This document shows, piece by piece, positions 43,579-52,858 of a stretch of DNA of 64,000 nt. The stretch's first letter is position 1, and every line of letters starts with the position of its first letter. The position numbers and the translations under genes are program-made. Source of the DNA: Pseudoalteromonas apostichopi (lineage in GTDB: Bacteria; Pseudomonadota; Gammaproteobacteria; Enterobacterales; Alteromonadaceae); the NCBI RefSeq assembly GCF_030297135.1, contig NZ_AP028065.1:1054001-1118000 (forward strand). Direction: 5' to 3'. Below the pieces are notes generated by a model. It worked only from the letters and a program-made list of their open reading frames with translations. It was not told the origin of the DNA and searched no databases.

Positions 43579-46077
43579 TTGAATAATAAAGCACTGAAAT
43601 ATAACTTTGTTTCATTTCTTATTTTAACAATTTTGTTTTTTATCATTGCCACCCTAGCGGCTCATTTAGCCAGCCCTACCCGCTACACCATTGACAAAAC
43701 GGCGCCTATTTACAGTAAAACGGCGTATCGAATCGACTATAGCAAATCACTAACTCTGGAGCAGTTTTTAGCAGAACCAGAAAAGCTCAAGCAACGCCCT
43801 TTTAAAGATATTGAGTGGGATTTAGCCGAGCAAGATTATTGGCTAAAGCTTGATTTAGAAAACCGTCAAACAAAGCCAGTAGAGCTGTCTATTCACTTTG
43901 ACAACCCAATGGTTGATTACCTCACTGTCTATCATGTTGATGATAAGGGGCTGCTTATAGATACAACCGAGCTAGGAGATAAAGTAGCTGGGCTCAGTTT
44001 GTTCCAATACAGCACACCGCACAGCATTTTAACAATGCAGGGCAACGAGCAAACAACCCTCATTATTAAGATAGATACTGTTGGTATTAGTAAGACACCT
44101 ATCAATATTTATGGTGAAAAAGAGTTCCAAGATTTACTTCGTTCACAGTCGGGTATTTGGGGGATCTTTATTGGCGTGCTGATAATGGCAGCCCTCTATA
44201 ACTTGGTATTATTTTTAGGGATTCGTGACCGTGTCTACCTTATTTACATAGGTTATATAATCTCAGCATTGCTACTTATGGGCTCAGTGCTTGGTTTTGG
44301 TTTTTATCTATGGCCTTTGTCATGGCAAATGTTTTTTAATGAGCAAGTGGTCTTCAGTAACTATGCAATAGCCTTTTTCACTGTAGCATTTTGCACTATG
44401 TTCTTACGCTACCATAAAGACAATTGCCGCCTTTATAAACTCAGTATTAGCTTTTTAGCCCTGCTCTTCAGTCTCAGCCTGATCAGTTTTTTCATGCTGG
44501 AATATCATTCTTCAAAAATCTTTTTTGCCATCATGGTACCGCTTTATATTTTATGTATTTGCATGATATACAAAAAGTTAGTGAGTGGCTTTAGATGGGC
44601 AAAGTTTTATGTAATGTCTTGGGTGCCACTGATAGTAGGCGCTGCAATTCAACCTTTAGAGCTTACTGGATTTATTCAGTATAGCTTTGCAGTTAGACAT
44701 ATTTTTTTAGTCGCTATTCTGTGTGAAATTGTGCTCATGGCAATGGCGCTGGCTGATCGAGTCCGGTATCAACGTGAAAAAGCGCTGTATCATGCAACTC
44801 ATACTCAACAAACAGAGTTACTCAATCAAGCTATGCTCAAACAAGCCTATATGGCGATCACTTCAGAGCACAGGCTCGCTAATCTTTGTTTAGTGAAAAT
44901 AGAGCAATTTAATGCCCTAATGAGCATCCTTAAGCCAAGTCAGAGTAGCCAAATAATTATCACAGTTGCTCAATCCCTAGAGCATCAAATCAATAAAAAG
45001 AGACAATTTATTAATTTAGAGTCGGCTTTAGATAATAGCCCAAAAGTAGCTGATTTAGGGAATGGTATACTCGCCTTTATTTCTACCAAAATTCAATCTC
45101 AAGTAGAGCTTTATCAAGAGCTTAACAACCTTTGTAAACAGCTCCCTAAACAATATAAAGTGGCAGGCTTAGACCTACAGCTTTACTATCGCTTTAGCAT
45201 TACCGAGCCGGTTAGTGATGATGGCTTTGATATTTGGCTGCAGCGTGGCTACTTGGGTTTATCACAAAAACAACAAAATATTGACTTTAACGCACCACAT
45301 ATTGATATGGATGTCAGCCTTGCTGCAGAATTACAGCAAGCAATACGAAGCAATACATTAGCCATTTACTTACAGCCAATTATCAATTTACACAGCGGCA
45401 CTATCTGTGGTGCTGAGGCGCTATTACGCTGGCCTACAGCTGGTAAGTATCTCGATATTGAGCAACTGATTTTATTGGCTGAACGAACAGGTTTAATCAA
45501 TGAACTAAGCTTATGGGTAATTGATCAGGCTTGCCTTGCTGCTGCACAGCTTAATCGACAAGGTTACCGCGAGCATACTATTAGCGTTAATTTAAGTGCG
45601 AAAAATCTCGCTATCCCTAAACTCGTCGAAAAAGTCGAAAACACTATCTTAAAACATGGTATTACCGCGGATCAGTTAAAGTTTGAATTAACCGAGTTTG
45701 CGCTTATTAAAAACCATGATGAAATGGTCAGCTTTATCAGCGAGCTCAATAAACTCGGGAGTAAGGTAGTACTCGATGACTTTGGTACTGGCTACTCTTC
45801 GTTGAACTACTTGGTGAATTATTCATTTAGCACTATAAAAGTAGATAAGTGCTTTATTCTGGATTTAGTGGATAACACAACTAATCAAGTGGTTGTAAAA
45901 ACCGCCATTGATATGGCCCATAACCTTGATATGAATATCACCATCGAAGGTGTTGAAAACCAAGCTACAGAGAAAATGCTGATCAAAATGGGGGCTGATC
46001 AAGGCCAAGGCTATTATTACAGCAAAGCACTGCCGATTAATGAGTATCTAAGCTTTATTGCCTCACAATTTAAATAG
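43579..46077 (+). CDS. 7TM sensor protein with degenerate GGDEF and intact EAL domain
   Basis: An 832-residue membrane protein, probably a cyclic-di-GMP phosphodiesterase. Order: one N-terminal helix (about 9-31), an extracytoplasmic 7TMR-DISMED2-like domain (about 45-170), seven membrane helices (about 190-395), a region in the GGDEF position (about 410-575) with no GGDEF signature, and an EAL domain (about 590-830). The EAL active site is complete by eye: EALLRW, VNLSAKN, ELTEF, LDDFGTGYSS, KVDKCF, EGVENQ and QGYYYSKAL. The start is a TTG at 43579 with only a weak ribosome binding site; no better start is seen. The ligand of the sensor domain, probably a carbohydrate-like small molecule, is unknown. 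Confidence 0.88.
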   Translation: MNNKALKYNFVSFLILTILFFIIATLAAHLASPTRYTIDKTAPIYSKTAYRIDYSKSLTLEQFLAEPEKLKQRPFKDIEWDLAEQDYWLKLDLENRQTKPVELSIHFDNPMVDYLTVYHVDDKGLLIDTTELGDKVAGLSLFQYSTPHSILTMQGNEQTTLIIKIDTVGISKTPINIYGEKEFQDLLRSQSGIWGIFIGVLIMAALYNLVLFLGIRDRVYLIYIGYIISALLLMGSVLGFGFYLWPLSWQMFFNEQVVFSNYAIAFFTVAFCTMFLRYHKDNCRLYKLSISFLALLFSLSLISFFMLEYHSSKIFFAIMVPLYILCICMIYKKLVSGFRWAKFYVMSWVPLIVGAAIQPLELTGFIQYSFAVRHIFLVAILCEIVLMAMALADRVRYQREKALYHATHTQQTELLNQAMLKQAYMAITSEHRLANLCLVKIEQFNALMSILKPSQSSQIIITVAQSLEHQINKKRQFINLESALDNSPKVADLGNGILAFISTKIQSQVELYQELNNLCKQLPKQYKVAGLDLQLYYRFSITEPVSDDGFDIWLQRGYLGLSQKQQNIDFNAPHIDMDVSLAAELQQAIRSNTLAIYLQPIINLHSGTICGAEALLRWPTAGKYLDIEQLILLAERTGLINELSLWVIDQACLAAAQLNRQGYREHTISVNLSAKNLAIPKLVEKVENTILKHGITADQLKFELTEFALIKNHDEMVSFISELNKLGSKVVLDDFGTGYSSLNYLVNYSFSTIKVDKCFILDLVDNTTNQVVVKTAIDMAHNLDMNITIEGVENQATEKMLIKMGADQGQGYYYSKALPINEYLSFIASQFK

Positions 46078-46123
46078 GGCGTGTTACACTGCTCTTTTTA
46101 ACATCTTTAGGGGCCATGTAAAG

Positions 46124-46933
46124 ATGCAAGGTACGATCAGAAAATTAAAGTCGACACTTACCTCTCCTGTCGAATATCAATTACCTATTGGTGATGAGCT
46201 AGTTTCGTTAAATGACTATATTGGTAAACCGCTAACACTCACTTTTACTGGCAATATTTTTTGCTGTAACTGCGGTAAAAAAACCAAGAAAAGCTACTCT
46301 CAAGGCCACTGTTTCGTGTGTATGCGCAAACTGGCTAGCTGTGACATGTGTATCATGAAGCCTGAAACGTGCCACTTTGATAAAGGTACCTGTCGTGAGC
46401 CGCAGTGGGGTGAAGAAAACTGCATGATCCCGCATTACGTGTATTTAGCAAACACCTCAGGCCTAAAAGTAGGTATTACCCGCCATACTCAAATTCCTAC
46501 ACGCTGGATTGACCAAGGTGCGACGCAAGCTTTACCTATCTTCAAAGTACAAACCCGCCTTCAATCTGGTTTAGTTGAGGTTGCCTTAGCCAAGTTTATT
46601 GCTGATAAAACCAATTGGCGAAACATGCTAAAAGGCCAATCTGAAGCAATTGATTTAAAAGCCGCTGCCAGTGAGCTGATCCCACAAATTGATGCTAAGC
46701 TGAGTGAACTTGCTGAACTGTTTGGCTCAACGGCAATTGAAAAGCTCGATGAAGATGTGGTTGAGCTAGACTACCCTGTGAGTGAATACCCAAGCAAAAT
46801 CAGCTCTTTCAATTTTGATAAAGCACCAGAAGTATCGGGGATTTTAAAAGGCATTAAAGGCCAGTACCTAATTTTTGATACTGGCGTAATTAATATTCGT
46901 AAGTTTACTTCTTATGAGATAAGCCTTAATTAA
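46124..46933 (+). CDS. DUF2797 family protein with cysteine-rich zinc-binding N-terminus
   Basis: A 269-residue protein. Residues 47-100 hold ten cysteines in pairs (CCNC, CFVC, CDMC and later single ones), a pattern of two or more zinc ribbons. They are followed by HYVYLANTSGLKVGITR at about 104-120 and RWIDQGA, which recalls the YIG...KxGxT core of GIY-YIG nucleases; that resemblance is my inference. The frame is open from 46058, overlapping the end of the EAL gene, but the ATG at 46124 (MQGTIRKLKS) fits the family start. It lies 46 bp after the EAL gene. Function unknown. Confidence 0.82.
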   Translation: MQGTIRKLKSTLTSPVEYQLPIGDELVSLNDYIGKPLTLTFTGNIFCCNCGKKTKKSYSQGHCFVCMRKLASCDMCIMKPETCHFDKGTCREPQWGEENCMIPHYVYLANTSGLKVGITRHTQIPTRWIDQGATQALPIFKVQTRLQSGLVEVALAKFIADKTNWRNMLKGQSEAIDLKAAASELIPQIDAKLSELAELFGSTAIEKLDEDVVELDYPVSEYPSKISSFNFDKAPEVSGILKGIKGQYLIFDTGVINIRKFTSYEISLN

Positions 46934-49434
46934 TCGCTTTTTTCTGTATTAAGGTAAAAGTCATACCATTGCTGTTTCGCTACGGGACGGCAAAAATAAT
47001 AGCCTTGAATGATATCGCAGTTAAGTGAACGTAAGTAATTTAACTGCTCTACCTTCTCAACCCCTTCGGCGACAACATGAATACTTAAACTTTTCGCAAG
47101 ACTAATAATCGCCGTTACTATTTCACTATTACCATATTCATCAGGTACTTTTGCTATAAAGCTGGCATCTATTTTTAACGTATCAATAGGCAGTTTTGTT
47201 AAATAACTTAAAGCCGAATACCCCGTACCAAAGTCATCCAAAGTAATATGCACACCTAGTTTTTTCAGCGCCAACAACTCTTGCTTGGCCTCACTAAAGT
47301 GGCTTATAAAACAGCTTTCCGTCAGCTCAACTTCAAGCTTGTGTGGGTCAACATCATAACGCTCAAGTAAACGCTCAACATTCGATGCTAATTGCCCCTG
47401 ACGTAAGTGATTCGCCGATATATTAATTGCTAAGCGCCCTGCTTCAATCCCTTGTTGCTGCCACTTTTCTAACTCTTTACAAGCCTGCTCGATTACCCAT
47501 AAATCGAGTTTTACAATTAGACCAAGCTCTTCAGCAAGGGGGATAAATTTAGCCGGTGAGATCACGCCAAGATTCGGCTCATGCCAACGCAAAAGCGCTT
47601 CAACACCTAAAATTTTACCCGAGTTTAACTCTTGCTTCGGTTGGAAATAAAGCTCAAATTCGTCACATTCAATGGCATTTTGCAAACGGCTCATCATTGC
47701 CAGACGTTCTAAAGAGCGCGCATTCATAGCTGGTTTAAATAATTGAAATGAATTACGACCGACTTCTTTGGCGCGGTACATAGCAATATCAGCATGCTTA
47801 AGTAATGTGGCGCTATCTACGCCATCATCTGGATAAACTGCTGCGCCAATAGAGGCTGTAATTGCAACTACATGCTCGTTAATAGCAAGCGGCATACTCA
47901 CTTGCTGTAATACTTGTTCTGCAAAGTTTAATAACGTTTCAACACGATTTACTTCGCATAGTAAAACAAATTCATCACCACCTAAGCGTGCTAGGGTATC
48001 CCCTTCAGGTAAGATTGATAAAATTCGTTCAGCAACTTGTTCAAGCAAATTATCACCTGCGTCATGTCCTAAGCTGTCGTTGACCTCTTTAAAGCGATCT
48101 AAGTCGATAAACATTACAGCTAAAAGATCATGGTTACGCTTGGCGGTGCTTAGTGCAATGGAGAGCCTGTCATGAAATAAGCGCCGATTTGGCAGGCCGG
48201 TCAATTCATCGTAATAGGCAAGCTGGGCAATTTTTTCTTCAGCACGTTTACGCTCAGTAATATCGCTAAAAATAGCTGCATACAGCACCTCATCAAAGTT
48301 AGGGTCTTTAATTTGAATGATGGTTAGCCACTCAACAAACTCTTCGCCGCCTTTCTTACAATTACAGATCTCCCCTTGCCACACTCCTTCATATTCAATG
48401 GCATGCCACATTTTTTGATAAAAAGAACGACTATGTTTTGTTGAGCTTAGAATATTTGGCCGCTTACCTATTACTTCATGTTCAGCAAAACCTGTCAGCT
48501 CAGTAAAAGCTGGGTTAACTTGAATAATGGTGCCGTCTTTGCGAGTTAACATGATGCCATCAAGTGAGGCATCAATAATTTTATTTGCAAGAAATAGGTT
48601 ACGTTGTGACTTTTGCAAAGCAAGATCACGCTGCTCAATAGCACGCTCAAGCTCGCAACAATAAGCCGATTCAATCTCTGTGATCAAATCAGCAAATGAA
48701 ATCACCCCACAGATCTCATCATCTTTGACCACCAAATGGCGAACATTATGCTCTGTCATAGTGCGATAAGCATCAAATAAACTACTTTCACAATCAATTT
48801 CAATTAACGGATAACTGGCATACTGCCAACAGGGATTTAGCCACTCAGTTTGGATTATCAATTCAACAATGTCGCGCTGAGTAATAATACCGTGTACTTC
48901 AAGCTCTCGGTTATAAACCAGCACACTATCAAGCCTGCCAGTTCGCATCAGCTGCACAACCTCTTCAATCGGTGTCTGCGCATCAACGACCTCAAGGTCG
49001 GTGCGGTATTGCTCATGAATAGGCCTAAACTGTAGGTAGTGGTCCAGACCTTGGTTATGAACGATATCAGAAAGGTTCAGCATACCAGCAGGTTGGTTCT
49101 CACTATCCATTACTAATAAATGGCGAATACCATGTTGTTGAAAACGCAGCGTTGCATCACTGACTGAACATTGGTTAGGCACCGTAATAACAGGTGCTGA
49201 CATCACCTCATGAATGGCAAGATTCTTGTAGGCTGGGCTGCTGATATCAATTTTCAAACAATCGGCTTCAGTCCAAATCCCAACCACGCACTGTTCATGT
49301 TGGATAAAAATAGCCGTTACATTGTGAACATGCATCAACCTTACCGCATCGACCAAAGGCGTATGCGCAGGACATGATACCAATTTATGCGAAAAGACAT
49401 CACTGACCTTTTGATGTCGTCTTGGTTGATTCAT
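46930..49434 (-). CDS. CBS-PAS-GGDEF-EAL protein, cyclic-di-GMP metabolism
   Basis: Cytoplasmic protein of 834 residues without membrane segments. About 1-280 contain four CBS modules (for example DVFSHKLVSCPAHTPLVDAV and IHEVMSAPVITVPNQCSVSD), which bind adenine nucleotides. Then come a PAS domain (about 285-410), a GGDEF domain with intact RLGGDEFVLL, and an EAL domain with EALLRW, NISANHLR, ELTESCF and LDDFGTGYSAL. No RxxD inhibitory site stands before GGDEF. Both activities look possible; such hybrids usually act mainly as phosphodiesterases. It is convergent with the DUF2797 gene, overlapping by 4 bp. Confidence 0.92.
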   Translation of the reverse strand: MNQPRRHQKVSDVFSHKLVSCPAHTPLVDAVRLMHVHNVTAIFIQHEQCVVGIWTEADCLKIDISSPAYKNLAIHEVMSAPVITVPNQCSVSDATLRFQQHGIRHLLVMDSENQPAGMLNLSDIVHNQGLDHYLQFRPIHEQYRTDLEVVDAQTPIEEVVQLMRTGRLDSVLVYNRELEVHGIITQRDIVELIIQTEWLNPCWQYASYPLIEIDCESSLFDAYRTMTEHNVRHLVVKDDEICGVISFADLITEIESAYCCELERAIEQRDLALQKSQRNLFLANKIIDASLDGIMLTRKDGTIIQVNPAFTELTGFAEHEVIGKRPNILSSTKHSRSFYQKMWHAIEYEGVWQGEICNCKKGGEEFVEWLTIIQIKDPNFDEVLYAAIFSDITERKRAEEKIAQLAYYDELTGLPNRRLFHDRLSIALSTAKRNHDLLAVMFIDLDRFKEVNDSLGHDAGDNLLEQVAERILSILPEGDTLARLGGDEFVLLCEVNRVETLLNFAEQVLQQVSMPLAINEHVVAITASIGAAVYPDDGVDSATLLKHADIAMYRAKEVGRNSFQLFKPAMNARSLERLAMMSRLQNAIECDEFELYFQPKQELNSGKILGVEALLRWHEPNLGVISPAKFIPLAEELGLIVKLDLWVIEQACKELEKWQQQGIEAGRLAINISANHLRQGQLASNVERLLERYDVDPHKLEVELTESCFISHFSEAKQELLALKKLGVHITLDDFGTGYSALSYLTKLPIDTLKIDASFIAKVPDEYGNSEIVTAIISLAKSLSIHVVAEGVEKVEQLNYLRSLNCDIIQGYYFCRPVAKQQWYDFYLNTEKSD

Positions 49435-49512
49435 AAGTCGACTTTCCTAGTTCTTGCATGAATTGACAATTATAATCATTTCAATATTGGCAACTTTGAC
49501 ACAGGACAATAA

Positions 49513-49806
49513 ATGCACTCATCATTTCCTAAGATTATTTTTTCAGCTAATGAATTAGCATTAGTAGAAGGTGAAGCCGATATTGAAAGCTTTGTTTATG
49601 GTTTGAGTGAGGAGCAGCAACTCGCAGTTATTATGCTTTTAGCTACAGGGCAGTATGTTAATTTGCAGGGTGAGAGCGTTAAAGCCTTAACTGACGCTGA
49701 GCTTGCGACTAAAGTGACTGAGCATCTAGCACAAGAAGGAGTGTGCTGTTTAAGTAAGGTTTCTCGGCTTACACCATCGCAAGCCTTTGCTATGCTGGCA
49801 GATTAA
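49513..49806 (+). CDS. Small conserved-looking protein, unknown
   Basis: A 97-residue soluble, mostly helical protein, slightly acidic, with no signal peptide or membrane segment. AGGA stands 6 bases before the ATG, which supports translation. It is divergent from the CBS-GGDEF-EAL gene and overlaps the end of the convergent deacetylase gene by 4 bp. I do not recognise a family. The C-terminal LSKVSRLTPSQAFAML could be a short helix pair. Confidence 0.65.
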   Translation: MHSSFPKIIFSANELALVEGEADIESFVYGLSEEQQLAVIMLLATGQYVNLQGESVKALTDAELATKVTEHLAQEGVCCLSKVSRLTPSQAFAMLAD

Positions 49807-50723
49807 GGTGCATCCACCAGCGCTTTAATATGCGCCACAGCACTTCGACCAAGGGCTGATAAGGCATAACCTCCTTCGAGGTAAGAGACAATCCCTTTAC
49901 AATCTTGCTGTTGGCAAAACTCAGCTAGTTGTGTAGTGAGCCATGCGTAATCATCTTCAACAAACTTCAGGCTTGCCATGTCATCTTCAAGGTGAGCATC
50001 AAACCCAGCACTAATAAACAATAGTTCAGGCTTAAATTCATTGAGTTTTGGCAGCCATTGCTCAAGGTACACAGCTTTCAAGTCATTACCATCACTGGCA
50101 ATTGGCAGCGGTGAGTTCACTAAAGTCGCGTTATTTTCAACCGCAGTATTAGGATAAAATGGGTGTTGAAACAAAGAGCAAAACAACACATTATCATCTT
50201 CTAAAAAGATATCTTGAGTGCCGTTTCCATGGTGAACATCGAAGTCTAGAATAGCGATGCGTTTTACACCTTTGCTTTGCGCATATTTCACGGCAATGGC
50301 TAGATTATTAAAAACGCAAAACCCTGCAGAGGAGCTGCGGTTTGCATGATGACCCGGCGGTCTAACCGAGCAAAAAGCTGCATCTAGCTTATCAGCAAGG
50401 ATCTCATCAACAGCTAATAACCCGGCGCCAACGGCGCGCTCAATCGCTTTCATTGAGTCCGGACACAGCCAGGTGTCGCCGTCTAATTCAGCAAGCCCGT
50501 CATTAGGAATTGTTTGTTCTACATGGCTGACCAAAGACTCATCATGAGCACGTAAAAAATCGTCGCGGCTAGCTTTTGGAGCTTGTAAATGAGTAATTGC
50601 AATATCAACACCGCTTGCTAGCAAACGGTCGGTGATCACATCTAAACGCGCGGGACATTCTGGGTGATCCTCAATCATTTTATGTTTACGACAAAATGGA
50701 TGTGAGATAACTGCCGTTCTCAT
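49803..50723 (-). CDS. Histone deacetylase family (acetylpolyamine/acyl-lysine amidohydrolase-like)
   Basis: Zinc-dependent deacetylase fold of 306 residues. Active-site features are PGHHANR (paired histidines), GFCVFNNLAIA, the zinc ligands in DFDVHHGNGTQ, and the aspartate in SAGFDAHLEDD; a late GGY supplies the usual tyrosine. Bacterial members remove acetyl groups from polyamines, lysines or other amines. The actual substrate is not evident. It stands 68 bp after the serine hydrolase gene, on the same strand, beyond a terminator-like hairpin. Confidence 0.93.
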   Translation of the reverse strand: MRTAVISHPFCRKHKMIEDHPECPARLDVITDRLLASGVDIAITHLQAPKASRDDFLRAHDESLVSHVEQTIPNDGLAELDGDTWLCPDSMKAIERAVGAGLLAVDEILADKLDAAFCSVRPPGHHANRSSSAGFCVFNNLAIAVKYAQSKGVKRIAILDFDVHHGNGTQDIFLEDDNVLFCSLFQHPFYPNTAVENNATLVNSPLPIASDGNDLKAVYLEQWLPKLNEFKPELLFISAGFDAHLEDDMASLKFVEDDYAWLTTQLAEFCQQQDCKGIVSYLEGGYALSALGRSAVAHIKALVDAP

Positions 50724-50757
50724 AATACGCTCCTTGGATTATTTTCCCCCAGTATAA

Positions 50758-50781
50758 CAAAGCCACCGAATGGTGGCTTTG
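50758..50781 (-). terminator. Hairpin after the serine hydrolase gene
   Basis: CAAAGCCACC / GGTGGCTTTG, 10-bp perfect stem with a 4-base loop, 11 bp after the stop. The T run that follows on the minus strand is short, so termination may be partial. Confidence 0.65.
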
Positions 50782-50791
50782 CGACTTTGGT

Positions 50792-52339
50792 TTACTTTTT
50801 AGCGCGTAAATCTAAATTTCTAAAGTCAAAACTAAAGTCAGTGACCGCCGTTGATACAGCGCGCATTTTCGCACCACTCACTCTGTTTTCTGGGCTCATT
50901 TGAAACTCTATGTAAGCATCCGCTTCAAGTAACTTTTCATCCCACTTAACAATAAAGGTATTGCCAGTGTAATGCTCTAGTTGACCTTTTAAGCGCTTTG
51001 TATGAGTAAAATCAATACGTAGCTGACCATTTAACTCTTCGATGACCACATCACCATACCAGTTATCATGCAGTGTACCTGTGTAGTTGATGTTTGGTAG
51101 TTTCGGTTGATAATCGGCCGGTGTTTCTGGTTTTGCATTTGCGTAAGCTTCTTTTTTACCTTCAAAATGCTTTTTCGCAAGATCTTCAACCCAGTCTTTA
51201 TCTTCAAGATCTAATGCATCTTCTAACACTTCATAAGTTACTGCAGATAACGCACTAAATGCTTGCTGGTTACTAAGAATCACAATACCGAGGTTTTTCT
51301 CTGGTAATAATGTCACTTGAGACACCATACCTAAGATACCACCACCATGGCCTAACTTTTTAATGCCGTGGAAGTCTTCAATACTCCAGCCTAAACCATA
51401 GCCTCTAAATTGCTGATGGTAAGCTTCATAAGCTCTTTTTGAGGCCATTGACGTAATATGTGGATGCCACATTTGTTGCTGCTGCTTTTCAGTGAATAAC
51501 TGATCGCCATTTGGCATTTTGCCATGTGCAAGCTGCGTGCGTAGCCATTGGCTCATATCACTCACGCTTGATGCAATCGCACCTGCACCACGGAAGTCTT
51601 CAAGGTAGTTAACAAAAAATGGATGTAGTTGCCCATCCATTGGGATATGACCCGTAGCCCAGTTTTTATTACTACTAGGGATACGTGAAAAACCAGCTCG
51701 CGAGTTTTTCATATCGAGAGGCTCAAGAATATTTTTCTCAATATAATCATTCCAGCTCATGCCAGAGACACGCGCAACCACCTCACCTGCTGTCACAAAC
51801 ATTAGGTTGTTATACGCGTATTTACTGCGAAAACTACTTGCCGGTTTCAAATATTTTAGGCCTGCGATGATCTCATCAATCGATTTGTCGGTATCTGGCC
51901 AAATCATTAAATCACCTTGCCCTAAACCCAAACCGCTACGGTGGCTTAATAAATCGCGAATGGTCATTTCGCGCGTGACATAAGGGTCATACAAGCGAAA
52001 CTCAGGTAGATGTTCAATGACTTTGTCATCCCAGCTTAGCTTGCCTTCATCAATCAATTTAGCTAACGCTGCTGCGGTAAATGCTTTGGTGTTTGAGGCT
52101 ATACCGAATAATGTGTCTTTATTTACTTTTTTACCGGTATCAAGGTGAGATACACCAAAACCTTTTGCTAACACGACTTTATCATTTTCAACAATCGCCA
52201 CAGCCATACCCGGTACATCAAAACGTGCCATCGACGTTTCGATCACTTTTTCGATTTTCTTAGTATCAATATCAGCATAGCTGTAAAACGAACAGCTTGA
52301 TAACAATGCCGCTGCAACGGCTAATTTACGGAGTTTCAT
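50792..52339 (-). CDS. Exported serine hydrolase, beta-lactamase class C / DD-peptidase fold, with DUF3471-like tail
   Basis: A 515-residue protein with a signal peptide (cleavage near SYADI, about residue 23). The nucleophile motif SNTK at residues 82-85 (in FGIASNTKAFTA), YxN as YAYNN, and HGGG in place of KTG mark the penicillin-binding-protein fold. The C-terminal 110 residues look like the DUF3471 beta-barrel found on esterase/peptidase members of this family. The substrate may be an ester, a D-amino peptide or an acyl peptide. The start overlaps the gamma-glutamylcyclotransferase stop by 4 bases, so it is the last gene of a coupled operon. Confidence 0.9.
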   Translation of the reverse strand: MKLRKLAVAAALLSSCSFYSYADIDTKKIEKVIETSMARFDVPGMAVAIVENDKVVLAKGFGVSHLDTGKKVNKDTLFGIASNTKAFTAAALAKLIDEGKLSWDDKVIEHLPEFRLYDPYVTREMTIRDLLSHRSGLGLGQGDLMIWPDTDKSIDEIIAGLKYLKPASSFRSKYAYNNLMFVTAGEVVARVSGMSWNDYIEKNILEPLDMKNSRAGFSRIPSSNKNWATGHIPMDGQLHPFFVNYLEDFRGAGAIASSVSDMSQWLRTQLAHGKMPNGDQLFTEKQQQQMWHPHITSMASKRAYEAYHQQFRGYGLGWSIEDFHGIKKLGHGGGILGMVSQVTLLPEKNLGIVILSNQQAFSALSAVTYEVLEDALDLEDKDWVEDLAKKHFEGKKEAYANAKPETPADYQPKLPNINYTGTLHDNWYGDVVIEELNGQLRIDFTHTKRLKGQLEHYTGNTFIVKWDEKLLEADAYIEFQMSPENRVSGAKMRAVSTAVTDFSFDFRNLDLRAKK

Positions 52340-52851
52340 AATATCCCTTGGTGATTTTTATTGTTGTGAATAGCGAACTCTTTCGCTGCTCGGGTTTTAT
52401 CTGGATCATCGCAACTTTGTCTTGCGAGTATTGCTTCACTGTAATGATTTGGTACACCTGCTTCAAGCGCTCCGCGATGAACATGCTGAAGATACCAGTC
52501 GAATGGAAGTAAAGACTCATCAAGGGTGTTAGCAATATAACAATGCGCAGCGAGTTGCTCGCCATCAATTAGCTCAACGGTGATATCTACACAGTCATAA
52601 CGTGGCCCTTCGATATCATCAAGAATCGACTTTTCCGCTTCGTTAAGCTGATAAACAACGCCATATACCAAGGTATCTGCTTGCGCTGTTTTACGCACGC
52701 TGCATTTTGCAGAACCATCGGTACTCACCATATCAAAAGTCAGCTCATAACCCTTTAAAATGGCTGTGCCCACCCGTTTTGCTCCAGGTAGCCTTGCCAG
52801 CAATCGACTCGATGACATATTTGAACCAAATGAAAAGTTATACAGCGCCAT
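52336..52851 (-). CDS. Gamma-glutamylcyclotransferase-like protein
   Basis: Cytoplasmic GGCT-fold enzyme of 171 residues with the substrate-binding FSFGSNMSS at the start and the catalytic glutamate in LDDIEGPRYD. Such enzymes release 5-oxoproline from gamma-glutamyl amino acids or dipeptides. I use the ATG at 52851 (MALYNFSFGSN), with AGG 5 bases upstream, not the ATG at 52869, which overlaps lysE. It lies 7 bp after the LysE gene and overlaps the serine hydrolase start. Confidence 0.88.
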   Translation of the reverse strand: MALYNFSFGSNMSSSRLLARLPGAKRVGTAILKGYELTFDMVSTDGSAKCSVRKTAQADTLVYGVVYQLNEAEKSILDDIEGPRYDCVDITVELIDGEQLAAHCYIANTLDESLLPFDWYLQHVHRGALEAGVPNHYSEAILARQSCDDPDKTRAAKEFAIHNNKNHQGIL

Positions 52852-52858
52852 ACTCACC

